From NCBI GenBank assembly GCA_017871115.1, contig JAFCIZ010000002.1, positions 1,757,501 through 1,821,500 on the forward strand: a stretch of 64,000 bases of DNA. Reading direction: 5' to 3'. This DNA is from Cunninghamella blakesleeana. Taxonomy: Eukaryota > Mucoromycota > Mucoromycetes > Mucorales > Cunninghamellaceae. This document shows, one piece after another, positions 37,265 to 49,291 of the stretch (position 1 is its first letter; each line of letters opens with the position of its first letter). A program made the position numbers and the translations under genes. The notes under the pieces were generated by a model. The model did not search any database, was not told the origin of the DNA, and saw only the letters and a list, made by a program, of their open reading frames with translations.

Positions 37265-38810
37265 TTATATATCTCGAATTCTTTCTACCATACCACAAAT
37301 AGGTAAATGGGTGCCTCTATATTTGATAAGATAAACACCATCAGGTCTTTCAGTAATAGTTTTATTCACCATACAATTCTATTAATAATAAAAAAAAAAG
37401 AGAAGTGAGAGGAATTAGTATCGGAGTTTTACTCACATGTCATCATATTTTATATAAAAAGAAGAACTTTGATATTTTTTTTTTTTGAATGAGCATGAAT
37501 ATCATATGTCAGCTTTTAATAAAGATCGGAAAAAGTCGCACATAAAACAACCATGATATCCTATTATTTCAATCCATTTGCCCGTCAATTCCCGTCTTTT
37601 TACCAATATTTTTTATAAAAAAATATCTTATTCATAACCCAGCCACCCAATCCTTCCTCTTGTTCTCCTTTTTTTTTTTTTGCATTAAATAAAAATAAAA
37701 AAATGATGTGATTATTTTTTCTTTACCTTGTTACTATTAGAACATTTATAATAAATACTTCTACATCCAGTTTTCTTTTGAGTAGTATTTCCATTGTTTC
37801 TCCAAAAATAGTTATCCATATATGGGAATTCCCTTGTTTCAACGATCTTTGTAATGGCCTGCATTTCACGACGTCTTCTAGGTTTAGGAGGATCTGAGTC
37901 TTCGTTCTCTTCATACTGTTCAGCTTTAGGAGATGGATAAGCATTACTTGCACTAAAATAAATAAATAAAAATGAAATATAAAGTTTTTTTTTTTATTAA
38001 TACCAATAACAATAATAATAAACAAATAATATGCATATATATTAAGGTTTTTTTTTTATAATGACGATTGTTATTATTATTTAATTACCTTAAAGTAGGC
38101 GAATCAAAAGTTTCATCACTTGAATGAGAAGATTCACATGAAGAAGTGGTTGATTTAGGAGAAGAAGGTATAAAACTTGATGAACCCATAGCCAGCATAG
38201 CAGCAGCAGCAGAATGACGTCGTTCATCAAAAGAGTTTTTACGTTGTTGTGGTGGATAAGGTGTAAAACGATCTGAAGGTGATTTAGATGATATGGACAT
38301 TTTTCGATGATTATTAGGTGGCGATGATGGTGTTGTTGTGGATATTGGTGGCAAAGTAGTTGATAACGATGGTGTAGATGCAGATATAGACGAAATAGGT
38401 TTTAAAGTAGTAGATGATGAAGAAGAGGTATTTGAAGATAAAGATGATATAGATAATCTTGAGGATGAGGATATATTATTGCTATTACTATTATTGTTAT
38501 TATTATTATTGTTATTGCTATTATTAGTGGTAGTATCATTATTATTATTATTAGAAGTAGTTGTTGTTAAAGAAGTAGGAGGAGGGGTATCATGTTTTAA
38601 ATAATAATCTAATTCTTTTGATTTTAATTTTGCTTCTTCAGTTCTTCTTTTGTCTTCTTCTACTTTACTTGTTAAAATAAGTTTTAATAATTCAGGATGG
38701 GATTTAAACTGCTGAATCACTTCTTGTAATTCATATAAAGGTGCTGAAGTACAGCTATTCACAAGTGTTTCTTGAGTATATTGTGTTGAAGTACAAGTCA
38801 TTTCTGTCAT
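37265..38810 (-). CDS. WRKY/GCM1-superfamily zinc-finger protein, putative transcription factor
   Basis: Three exons, 38810..38089, 37952..37727 and 37378..37265, encode 353 aa. Residues 1-75 are partly helical (ELQEVIQQFKSHPELLKLIL, then charged EEDKRRTEEAK). Residues about 75-260 are Ser/Thr/Asn/Pro-rich and disordered. The C-terminal about 75 residues form a WRKY-like domain: basic PRRRREMQ, MDNYFWRNNGNT at the place of the WRKYGQK strand, GCRSIYYKC, then CMVNKTITERPDGVYLIKYR and GTHLPIC. Candidate zinc ligands are C-X6-C-X21-H-X3-C. WRKY and GCM1/FLYWCH fingers bind DNA. An intron lies between the two Cys ligands. FLYWCH-type is the main alternative; the YYKC...GTH pattern favours WRKY-like. 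Targets unknown. Confidence 0.72.
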
Positions 38811-40030
38811 GATATTATATTATATTTATTATATGTATAAAAGATAGTTATGTTTTATGTAAAGGAATAAAATAAAATAAATAAATAAAAAAAAAAGTAT
38901 GTATAAATTGTTAATCGTATGTATAAACTAAATTACAGAGTATTGATTTTAAAAAGTAAAAAAAAAAAAAAAGAAAAAGAAAAAGAGAAAAGAAAAGAAA
39001 AAAAGGGGAAAGAAAATTGGTATAAAAAGGAAAAAGAAAAAAAAAAATGGGAAGAAAAAAATTAGGGTAAGGCGGGTCCAATTTATTATTTAAAATAAGG
39101 TTTGACTGAGCTTTAATCTCATCCTCGGCAAGTTGATTTTTATATTTTTTCATATGTAAACTGTATTTTTTATAAATTAACTTTTATTTCTTTTCTTTAC
39201 AAAATAAAATAAATAATACATTAATAATAATAATAATAACAAATGGGTTATTATTGTATTTTATATATACTTTTAAAAATAAAATAAAATAAAAATGAAA
39301 TCATCTAATAATTAAAATGAAATTGAAATATCATATTTTTTTTAATGACAACTAAACGTATTTCCCCACATTTTCATTATAAAGATGATATAAAAAAAAT
39401 GGATCAAGTTTTATCAATAATAATAATAATAATAATTATCTTTTTTTGGGGGATAAACTCCGATATTATCCATCCTCTTGATGCAGCTTTGTCATTGTCA
39501 ATTTTTTTATAGGTGTTTTCTCGCTCTCTCTGTCGATTTTTTTTTCCCAATACCTAATTTTCTTTCCTATGATTTTCCAGTATTTGCCGTTTTTTTCATC
39601 TTTTTATCAACCACATGACCAATCTTTTTTTTTATTTAAAGTCCAGTTATCACTTCTTCACATGAATTTTCTTGTTTTGATTATACTTTTAAAATGTTTA
39701 TTTTTTATTTTTTTATATTTTAACAATATAAACATTATAACGTATCTTTTTAATTGGGTATAAAAATAAATGAGTTTTTCTTTTTATAAATTCATAAGCA
39801 TAAATAATTATCCACATATATAAATTTATAAAACTTTTTTTTTGTTCGGGATATAGATATATATTAGTAACGAACAAATGGGATTTTCTTAAAAAAAATT
39901 AAATAATCAAATATGACATGATTCATAATGATATAAATATATATATATATGTATAATTTTTTTTTTGCTATTTTCCATTGTCGATTCAATATCGATTTTT
40001 ATATAATTAGAAACCATCAAATATCAGCAA

Positions 40031-40070
<40 letters not shown>

Positions 40071-40987
40071 AGAAAAACTGATTCAACAAGAAAAAAAATG
40101 CGGGGAAGTTTTTGTCATTAAACACATTTATTACATAGCTTTTTTTTAAAATTAATCATATATGGATCATTACTAATAGTGTGTTGGCTGTTGTCGAATT
40201 ATATATTTTTATTTATACTTCATATTTATCCTTTAGTGTAATAAACTAAATAATATTGAAAAAAAAAAATGAACGCCCGAGATTTTCCGTAAGTAACCTT
40301 GATTTTCTCCAAATGCTTTTTTAATATAAAAGAGACTTGATATTTGATAACACTATCACATGTATTTATTGATTTTATATTGATTAATCCTTTTAATAGT
40401 ATCATGTATCTATGTATCTTTTATTTTTCTTTGGTTGAATCAAAAATAATAATTGAAATCATTGGTGTATAAACTTTTTTTTCCTTTTTTTGAAAGAAGC
40501 TCCGATGATTTTTTTACAAATATATTCTATCACCATATAGTTTTTATATGCAAAAAAAAGAAAAAAAAAACTTGAGTAATGATTTGGATGTATAGACTTT
40601 GATGGATGGTATATGTATATATTTATTTTGTTAGGTGATAGTAATTTAAAATGTAAGTGGCAAGAGGATTGCATTAGTTTAGTATATAATTATTACATAA
40701 ATATACAATCGCGTATTCCATTATATTTTATAGCGGTTGTTTCAATATTATCATAATAATAATAAAAATACGTATTGATTCGAATATATTTTTGATCCAT
40801 TATCGATCTATATAAAATTTTCATTGTTTTGTTTCACTATAATACATAATTATACTTTCCTCATTGGGTTATATAGTTTCAAATGTTTTCTTTTATTATA
40901 TTTGTAAGTAATCACAATATATATTTTATTATACTATATTATGTTATATTTTTTTTTAAAAAAAAAAGAGCTACGATAATGATGTTA
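38811..40987. other. 2.2-kb intergenic region
   Basis: Between the WRKY-like gene start (-) and the SART3-like stop (-). It has polypurine A/G stretches at about 38950-39060, (TAA)n near 39418-39436, a 37-nt poly-A run at 40032-40068 and many T-runs. A 55-codon frame at 39345-39512 is discussed under rejected items. No gene is called. Confidence 0.5.
40032..40068. repeat. 37-nt poly-A run
   Basis: Uninterrupted A homopolymer in intergenic DNA, with no recognisable gene immediately 3' of it on the plus strand. Confidence 0.9.
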
Positions 40988-42167
40988 TCATTTTTTCCCT
41001 AATAACATCGCTCTAAAATCGTCATTACTATGCGATGTTGTAGTATCTTTAGTTGTATCTGAAGATGAAGTTGAAGATGATGTTGACGATGACGACTGCT
41101 GTTGGTTTCTCTGCATACTGCCCCCTAAGGCAACTCTACCTCCACGGCGTAATCCACCTCTCCCTCTGCCAGATATTGCACGTGGTTTTGGCATATTTGT
41201 TGGTATTTTGAACCCATCTTTATCGACTTTAGATTGTTGTTGCTGTTGTTCATTATTAGTTGAAGTATCCAGTCTTGCCTTTTTATTGTCATTATTTGCT
41301 GTATCTTCATTACTTCCATCCTCTGATGATAATCTTCTTTTATTGCCAATTACTGGAACATTGTCAGTTTTTTCTTTTTTGTTTCCTTTCTGTTTCTTTC
41401 TGTGAGCACCTTTTTTAATCTATATTGTTATTTATATATATGATATTAAATATTAATTACATTTATTAATTGTATATATATATACAATCCCTTTTTTTTA
41501 AATAATAATACCTTTTTATCAATTTCTTTTTGCTTCTTTTCTTCTTCTAAAGCTTCTTGTTCAGCCAATGCAGCCTTTTTTTTAAAAATAAATAAACAAT
41601 TGAATAATAATAATAATCATGTTAAAAATTGTTATAAACAAATAATTTTTTTTTCCTTTCTTTCTTTTTGATAATAATAATAAAAAGGTTGCGTACCTGC
41701 CATTGCCTTGTTAATAATTTTGTTTTTTTATTTATTCTAATGATTGATGTTTCTAAGGATGCAATAGATCCTTCTTCATGTACTACCGATGTCCAGGCAC
41801 TTATTATTCTTTCAGGATAATCCATATTCTTACTCATCGCTCTCTTAAACAGTGATTCAGAGTTATTAGCAGTTCCAAGTGATCTACGTGTAATCAAATT
41901 GTAAATAAAAATATAAATATATATCAAACTATCGTCATTTCTATTTTAAGTATAAGTGTATTATGTACGGATGGCTCTTACCTTTCAAATTCAATATAAT
42001 TTAACCATGCTTCAGAATTTTTACCGTGTTTTTTAATTACATCTTCCCATAATTGTCTAGCTTTTTCAATATTTCCAAAGTGCTTTCCCTATCAAATTAT
42101 TTGTAATGATACATGTATATTAGCTTGATCCATTGATTTTATGAATTATTATTATTATATTGTATAA

Positions 42168-42210
<43 letters not shown>

Positions 42211-42685
42211 CCTCCATTCTAGCATAATATTTTTCTATTCTATAATAAGGGTCTCCTCCTTTTGGAAATGCTATTTTTAAATAAATAAATAAATAAATAA
42301 AAATATATAATAATGATAATAATTAATACAATGGTAACTTGTGTTTGAAAATAAATTTATACAAATTTACCTTCGGAGATATAGGCCAATGCTTCTTCAA
42401 AAGCTACTCGTAAATCAACTAGTGCTTCATTACGTTCATCATCTAGTATATATACATATTAGTATATCGGCTCATGTCTATGTATAGTTGTATGTATGTA
42501 TATTCAATTACCATCATCAGAACCTATTTGCTCCCAATCTAGGCTTCTTCTAAAATAATCGCATTTTGATAATAACAATGATACCAAGTCTTCAAGGCTA
42601 GATAATAATGATTTATTTGTTAGTGCACGATCAAATAGATCTATTTTAAAAATAAAATATATGAATGTTAGACTTTTTTTTTTAA

Positions 42686-42716
<31 letters not shown>

Positions 42717-44674
42717 TTAAATTTTATTCATATTACCTATAATTTGTTCTTGTGGTGCATTTGCTGCTTCCTAATCATTAATGTTTTTTTTTTAAAAAAA
42801 AAAATCAAACATGATGCCATTTATACTTATAATTTTGTTTATGATTATGGTTATGATAGTAATTAATTCATTACCATGAATCTTGCTAGATGAGACCATA
42901 ACACACCAGACCAAGGGCAGTTTCGAACTGCGCGTAAAGCAAGGGGCTGAAGGAACGCCAAAACATGAGCATCTTCCATCTAATATCCAAAATTATAAAT
43001 CATTATATCATGAATAATAATAAAATAATAATAATAATAACCAAAATAAGAAACAAAATCAGAACTATGGATATAAATATATTACTCTTTTTTTTTTGTC
43101 ATTTTACCATAAAGCATATATAATCTTCCCACAATCCTACATCCGTACAATAATAACTGATGGCGCGTTCATATAAATTCCGTACATTATTAAGACTTTT
43201 CATTTTTTTAGCCACTTTTTCATTTTCAATATATTGATAGAATGCATCCAAACTATAGCTATTATCTTTCTATATACATTAATATTATAAGCAAAAAAAA
43301 ATATAATGATAAACTATATCAACCTCAATATATTACATTATTTTATATATTATTCTCAACTTACTAAATATTGCTCAAAATAATCTCTATCTTCAGCCGC
43401 TGATTTAGTGGTGGAATATATTTTATTAGCTTCTACTAAGCTTGTTTCGTAATTATTGTTGTCATGATTACTGATGAATTGAGAATAATGACTAAATGTT
43501 TCTTCACATTCAATATGCAATACACCCAATCGATCAAGATATAGTTTTTTAATTCTTTCAAACTGTTCTTCGCTAATCACATACATATATATATATATAT
43601 ATATCATTAGCATCCAAACCTATATTGTACAACCTCCTATTGTTTTTTTGTCATTCTTTATATTTATATACCTTTTATTGGATTCCAACAAGTTGATTTC
43701 GAATTCTATATATTTATTCCAGATGACATGACTCTATTTTTTCAAAAAATAAAAATATAATAGAATAGAGTAAATATTTTGGAATTTATTCACAATATTG
43801 GATTATTATTTTTTTAGTTTTCTTTTAAACTCAAATGAAATCAAATCAATTACCTTTGCTACATGATATGTTGTTGCACGAACAGCATTCAATAAATCTT
43901 CACGAGTAGTTTCTATTAAATTTTCTAATTCAGGATTTTGTTTATCCTCTTGTTGATCCCATAACGTATTGAATTTATCAAGAATAAAGTCTTCGTATGA
44001 TTCCCAAATAGGTATAGCTATGTTTATATATATATATATAAGTACAGTTGTGAGATTTCATAAAAACCATACATGTACCATTATTATTACTATTATTGTT
44101 ATTGTTATAATCTTACATAGGTAATCTTTTTCAGCCTTTTCGTATAAAATGCGCAACTTATTTTCACCTTCTTCAGTGCCAGCTTCTTTTTTAGCATCGT
44201 TAATCCAATCCAACCACATTTCTATTACGATCAATAACATATTAATAAATATAAACATAAGCCGATAGAATCTATTTTATATAATGTTTGTATAAATGTC
44301 ATTATATATATTACGTTCAGAGAGTGGATATATATCATGCATAGCTTCACGAGCTGATTCCAACTGCTCATTCATTTCCACTTGTTTGAGTAAATCAATG
44401 AGCTTTATATGTAATTCATAATTAGTATTATCAGCAGCAAGCTATTATAAATAAATAAACAAATAATAAATACAAAAAAAATTATTATATAGTTGAATAA
44501 AATGTATTTTTTTTTTTTTTTTACTTGTTCCATTATAGTAGGTATAGCTTCTAAAGCTTCGAGGCTGCTTTCTGTTTTTAATTGTTCTTCTGCATTCATT
44601 GTTTCTTCCATAATCGCATTTTGTTGATCATCTTCAACTACTGTTGTATTAATAATACCTGTTTCCTCTTCCAT
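40988..44674 (-). CDS. SART3: SART3/Prp24-type HAT-repeat splicing factor without RRMs
   Basis: Sixteen exons encode 721 aa: 44674..44525, 44441..44315, 44221..44117, 44017..43854, 43733..43672, 43572..43365, 43269..43108, 42979..42875, 42770..42737, 42640..42512, 42442..42371, 42270..42212, 42088..41982, 41883..41697, 41574..41512 and 41419..40988. About 550 residues are HAT repeats, e.g. MWLDWINDAKKEAG, IPIWESYEDFI, VIWNKYIEFEINLLES, LWEDVIKKHGKNSEAWLNYI. A basic coiled-coil and nuclear-localisation region follows (IKKGAHRKKQKGNKKEK). An RGG-like patch (GRGRGGLRRGGRVALGG) and the C-terminal NDDFRAMLLGKK, which resembles the LSm-binding motif, end the protein. SART3/Prp24 recycles U6 and U4/U6 snRNPs. 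Usually two or more RRMs lie between these parts; none is present here. Intron phases agree throughout. Confidence 0.85.
42171..42209. repeat. (TA)n microsatellite in SART3-like intron
   Basis: TA dinucleotides next to the donor of exon 12 (sense gtaatatatata...), filling much of that intron. Confidence 0.9.
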
Positions 44675-46425
44675 TGATATATTGATTTTTTAAAAAAAAA
44701 AGTGAAAGCAAAAAAAAAAAAAAAATCGCGAACACCACAAACTAAAAAAAAGCGGGATTTCAATCTATTCAATTTTATAAAGCTCTAGTTTTTTTTTTTT
44801 CTCTCCTTTGCTGTAAAAATATTATTTCTGAAAATAACTCCTTGTATTATATCAAAGAAACTAACTTAATCAATGGAATTACTTTATATAAAATAGAAAA
44901 GTAAACTTAACAATTCAGTTTTAGGAAATTATAGGAAATAAAAAAAATTTTCAACTAAAATATAAATGTCGGTATCAGCTTCGAAAAATCCAAAGAATCC
45001 TAACAAGAAAAATTAGAAATAGAATAAATATTTGATAATAAAGAACATTTTTTTATTACTAGAGCATTTGCCACCTATATAAAAGAATAAATTTAATTTC
45101 TATACATAAATCTCAAAAAGTCACTCGAACAAAAAAAAGTCAATGACTTTTTTAAAGCTATTTATTATTACCTATAATAGCAATAAACAATAAAGATATG
45201 AATGATAAAATATATTTATTTATTTTCGTTAATTCTATTATATATATATATATATATATATAATATACTAATTAGTATAATCCTATTATATTGTTATTAT
45301 TATTATTATTTTCAAAAATAGAATAATCAGTCAAAAAATAAAACTTTATGCAATAGATAGTTATTATTATATTTCTATTAATATAAAATTATGCAAGATG
45401 GGCTATAAATTTAAAAACTTGGCAATCCCACAAGGTAGTTTTCTAAATAAAATTGATAGTGGCGGCGGACTTCGTTACCACGACGTCAATCCAAAAAAAA
45501 ACCCATCTCCTTTTTTTTATTTTTATGAATTTGGTTTGATTTGATTTATTTGACCTAATTGCCTAAAACGTATGTTTTGACAATATTTTGTTTGATAGAT
45601 CCAATCTAAGATGACAACTTTTTTGTAATGGCAAGGTGTTTTATTTTTATTTATCAAGATAGCTTATTTTAAGATTTTTATTGGATAAGCAACAATAACA
45701 AAACCCAACAAAAAAAAAAAAAAAAAACAAGGTAATCATTTTTAAGAGTTTGCGATACTGAGTTGTCGATCTTTTTTTTTTTTTCTAATCAACTCCTTAT
45801 ATATATATTAATTTTTATATGTTATTAATTTAATATAATGACGAAAATGGTTATGAATAAAAAATAAAAAATAAAAAAAAGAAAGTGGTTATATTGTAAT
45901 TAAAGGCAATAATAAACATAATATACATAATAGTAATATACATAATAATAATAATAATAAATATGACACGTAATATTAGACATGATACAGTTTACTTTTT
46001 ACTTTCTATTGATATTTTCTCCGGAAGGATGAAACTTATTTTATAGATTTGATCATTTAATTACTATACAGAGCCACATTTTAACCCATGATCCACCGAT
46101 TGATTCCATAAACAACCCAGATTATTTATTATTATTTACACTCCACTCTCACCCCTCTCTCTTATTCTCCCTTTATTATATATATATATATATAAAAGTT
46201 TAATCTTAAGAGTATTTTTTTCCTCCTTGTTTTCCAAATTAAGTTATCCATTAAACAGCATGTGTGTGGTACAATCAAGGCAAGGTCTCCATAAATAGAA
46301 AGTGCATTGGTAAAGTGGTACACTCATATTAAAAGGTAAAAATTCAATGATGATACATTTTATGAAAATAATAATAATAATAATTTATATATATATAATT
46401 TACATATGGTAAACATATTGTTAAA

Positions 46426-46459
<34 letters not shown>

Positions 46460-46728
46460 TGAACTACTTTTTTTTGATGATTATTATGATCATTTTAAAC
46501 ACAGTTAAAATATTTAGAGCACTTTTTTAATTTTTTATTTTTTATTCTTTTTTTTTTCTTTTTCTTTTTAATTATCTATTATTATAATTCATTATTCTTT
46601 AATAGCTTATACCTTTTTTCTTTTATAAATACATACATACATATACACACACATATATATATTTATTTATACAAATATATAAATATATATATCTTTTTAT
46701 TTTTTATAATTTTATATAGTATTATATT
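44675..46728. other. 2-kb divergent intergenic region
   Basis: Between the starts of the SART3-like gene (-) and the methyltransferase (+). It has (TA)n at about 45240-45262, a less AT-rich patch at 45420-45490 with a GACGTC palindrome at 45482-45487, a tRNA-like patch at about 46280-46350 and a 30-nt poly-A run at 46427-46456. No coding gene recognised. Confidence 0.5.
46427..46456. repeat. 30-nt poly-A run
   Basis: A homopolymer about 270 bp upstream of the ATG of the SAM methyltransferase gene at 46729. Confidence 0.9.
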
Positions 46729-48687
46729 ATGGCAAATATATCAACTACTTTATTAAATGATATGAACTTTTCAAAAATGAATCAACAATTTAATATAATG
46801 AATATATCCAATACCCAGTCATCAGCTTTATTACCACCTATTCAGCCACGTATTAGTACAGAAAGTAGACACCAAAGATTAATGATTGCAAGAGAAAAAT
46901 ATCAACAAGAATATTCCCCACCCCCATTATCAAATTCATCTTCATCTTCATCACCAACATCTTCTATCATGACAACAAATCTTCCCACTAATAATAATAA
47001 CAATAATAATAACAATGCTGATAATAATAGATCATCCTATTCTTCTGGAAAATATCATCCTCTATTATCATTTTTGGATAAACAAGTCTTAGAAAAAGAA
47101 AATCAACCAAATACGTCCCACCCTTCATCACAGGTGTCTGCACAGGAAGCTACCATACAACAAACAAAAGAAAAACAACAACAAACAGTATGGCCTTTCT
47201 TAAAAAAGAAACAGCGGGATTTAAATCCTGATACCTTGACAACAACAAAAGTACATCCTTCATCTATTTTAAATCATCATTATCATAATAATAATAATAA
47301 TAATAATAAATTCATTTCATCATCTTTATCATCAAACGTATATCCACATCATCAAATTAATTTACAACAACAACAGCCATATCAAAATAATGATCAACAT
47401 TCACTCCAAAGTAATGGTAACACAGTAGCAACTCGATTCCGAGAGTTACCCAAAGGATTTCCTGCTATGTCTAAATTAGGAAAAAAACAAAAAAAGCTAT
47501 TTGATATTGAAAAATGGCCAAGCATTTTAGTACAAGATATGATTGAACATGATAGATTAGTGGCACAACATTATATTTTAAGACAAGCTTTTGGGAGTGA
47601 TTACCATGCACCTATTCATTCTCTTTTAAATTCTACAAGTGATCTACAAAAAAAGAATCGGTCTTCATTAGAAAGTTTACATCAACAGCAACAACAAAAA
47701 AATAATAATATTCAAGAAGACGTTGTTGTTTTGGATATTGGATGTGGTTTGGGCCAATGGACAATGGAAATGAGTACACTCTATCCAAATACCACGTTTA
47801 TTGGTATTGATATTTTAGCAAACTTTCCAAAAGATATTAAGCCTAAAAATTGTCATTTTCGTCAAATGGATATCCGTCAATTACCTTTACCATTCCCTGA
47901 TAATAGTGTGGATTTTATTTATCAAAGAGATTTAAACTGGGCTCTTTCCCAACATGATTGGCATCCTTTAATGTTAGAATATATGCGTATTTTAAAACCT
48001 GGTGGTTGGATTGAATTAGTTGAACAGGTAAAAATAATATAGTTTATGTATTTAATATAAATATAAACTTTTTCCCTCCCTTTTTTTTTTTTTTTTTTCT
48101 AACTCCTGATAATTTTTATTATAATTATTATAAATACTATTATTATTATATAGGATTTAGAAACAAAAAGTAGTCTTGAAAAGGAATGCGCTATGAATGA
48201 TTTAAGTAATGATCATAATAAATAATTTTTACTAAAAAAAAAACACGTTGTTTATATATTAAAAAAATTAATTTATTATTATTGTCTTTGTTCTCCCCCT
48301 TAAAAAAAAATAGTTCTTCATGGCTTTACTTTAAGAAATCAAGATCCGTTTGCAGCAAGACAATTACCAAGTATATTAGCAATTCATGGATTTCGTCGAG
48401 TGTCAAGTCATTTCCAATCACTTCCTTTAGGATGGCGACATCAAGAAGATGAAGATGAAGAAGAAGATCATTTAAATAATGGATATACTTCGAACTATGT
48501 CACTTTAGGCCAAGCGGTAGCAAGTCAATATATCTTCTTTTTAAGATCAATAGGCCCTTGGTTAAGATTAGTGATGGGGCTTAGTCCAGCAAAATATATT
48601 AAATACGTTGAACAATTACCTTTGGAATGGGAAGTTGCTAAAACCTATGTTAACTGGCATTGTGCTACCGCTCAAAAACCTTTTTGA
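46729..48687 (+). CDS. SAM-dependent methyltransferase with long disordered N-terminus
   Basis: Three exons, 46729..48027, 48154..48205 and 48314..48687, encode 574 aa. The first about 230 residues are Asn/Gln/Ser/His rich and look disordered. The class-I methyltransferase core starts with VVVLDIGCGLGQWTMEM (motif I). FIGIDILANF follows as the acidic SAM-ribose contact, then FRQMDIRQLPLPFPDNSVDF, and MRILKPGGWIELVEQ as motif III. A Lys-rich entry segment (KLGKKQKKLFDIEKW) precedes the core. This arrangement is common in fungal methyltransferase_25/11 proteins related to putative LaeA-type or TAM-like enzymes. The substrate is not known. Exon 2 is short (52 nt) and was chosen by phase; an unspliced reading would stop at once. 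Confidence 0.85.
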
Positions 48688-49123
48688 AAAAAAAAATAAT
48701 AGTGATACCATTAGTACCATCATCATTATATTAATATCTCTATCATCTATCCGTCTTATTTTTTTTTTTTATTTCTCTTCCTTTTTCTGTTATTTCTATT
48801 TATATATATATATATCATTATCACTATTATTATTATTATTTTGTAATTATTGTAACCTTTATTTACTTTTTGTTTGTTTGTTTGTTTGTTTTATTTTATT
48901 TTTGTTTAGTCTTTTTGTAAAATGTATCACCTTTATCTCATATTATTCCTATATAGTTCTATAACCATAAATAATATTAATTATAAATTAAGTAATAAAG
49001 TTTTACTAATAATATATATCAATGGTTTGTTATTTTTTTATTTAATTAAGATTCTTATGATAGATCATCATTTAAAAACCTTATAAAAATGCGTTGAAAT
49101 AAAATAGATAAATAGATAAATAG

Positions 49124-49154
<31 letters not shown>

Positions 49155-49291
49155 CAAATATATAATATATAAATTACTATTATTTATTGATTTATTTTAG
49201 TCAATATATAAATGAGTATATATATTTATATACTATACTACAAATAAAAGTACAATATTGAAAATATACGTAGACCTTTTTTTTTTTCTAT
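48688..49291. other. Convergent intergenic region
   Basis: About 600 bp between the methyltransferase stop (+) and the debranching-enzyme stop (-). It has TTTG repeats near 48868-48890, and a GATAAATA-type short repeat running into (TA)n at about 49108-49154. No gene recognised. Confidence 0.5.

Noticed and set aside
37723..38025. 100-codon minus-strand frame over WRKY-like exon 2
   Set aside because: It is a different frame from the one that joins exons 1 and 3 in phase and encodes the WRKY-like motif.
38338..38604. Long plus-strand frame with poly-Leu and poly-Val
   Set aside because: Antisense shadow of the Asn/Ser/Thr-rich region of the WRKY-like gene.
38911..39153. 80-codon minus-strand frame rich in Phe and Leu
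   Set aside because: It is the translation of a polypurine/polypyrimidine tract and not a protein-like sequence.
39345..39512. 55-codon frame with an Ile run encoded by a TAA/ATA microsatellite
   Set aside because: The hydrophobic stretch is just the translated repeat. No homolog is recognised and the region has no other sign of a gene.
45420..45490. Less AT-rich patch with GGCGGCGGAC and a GACGTC palindrome
   Set aside because: Too short for a gene, no tRNA or rRNA resemblance; at most a regulatory site for the SART3-like gene.
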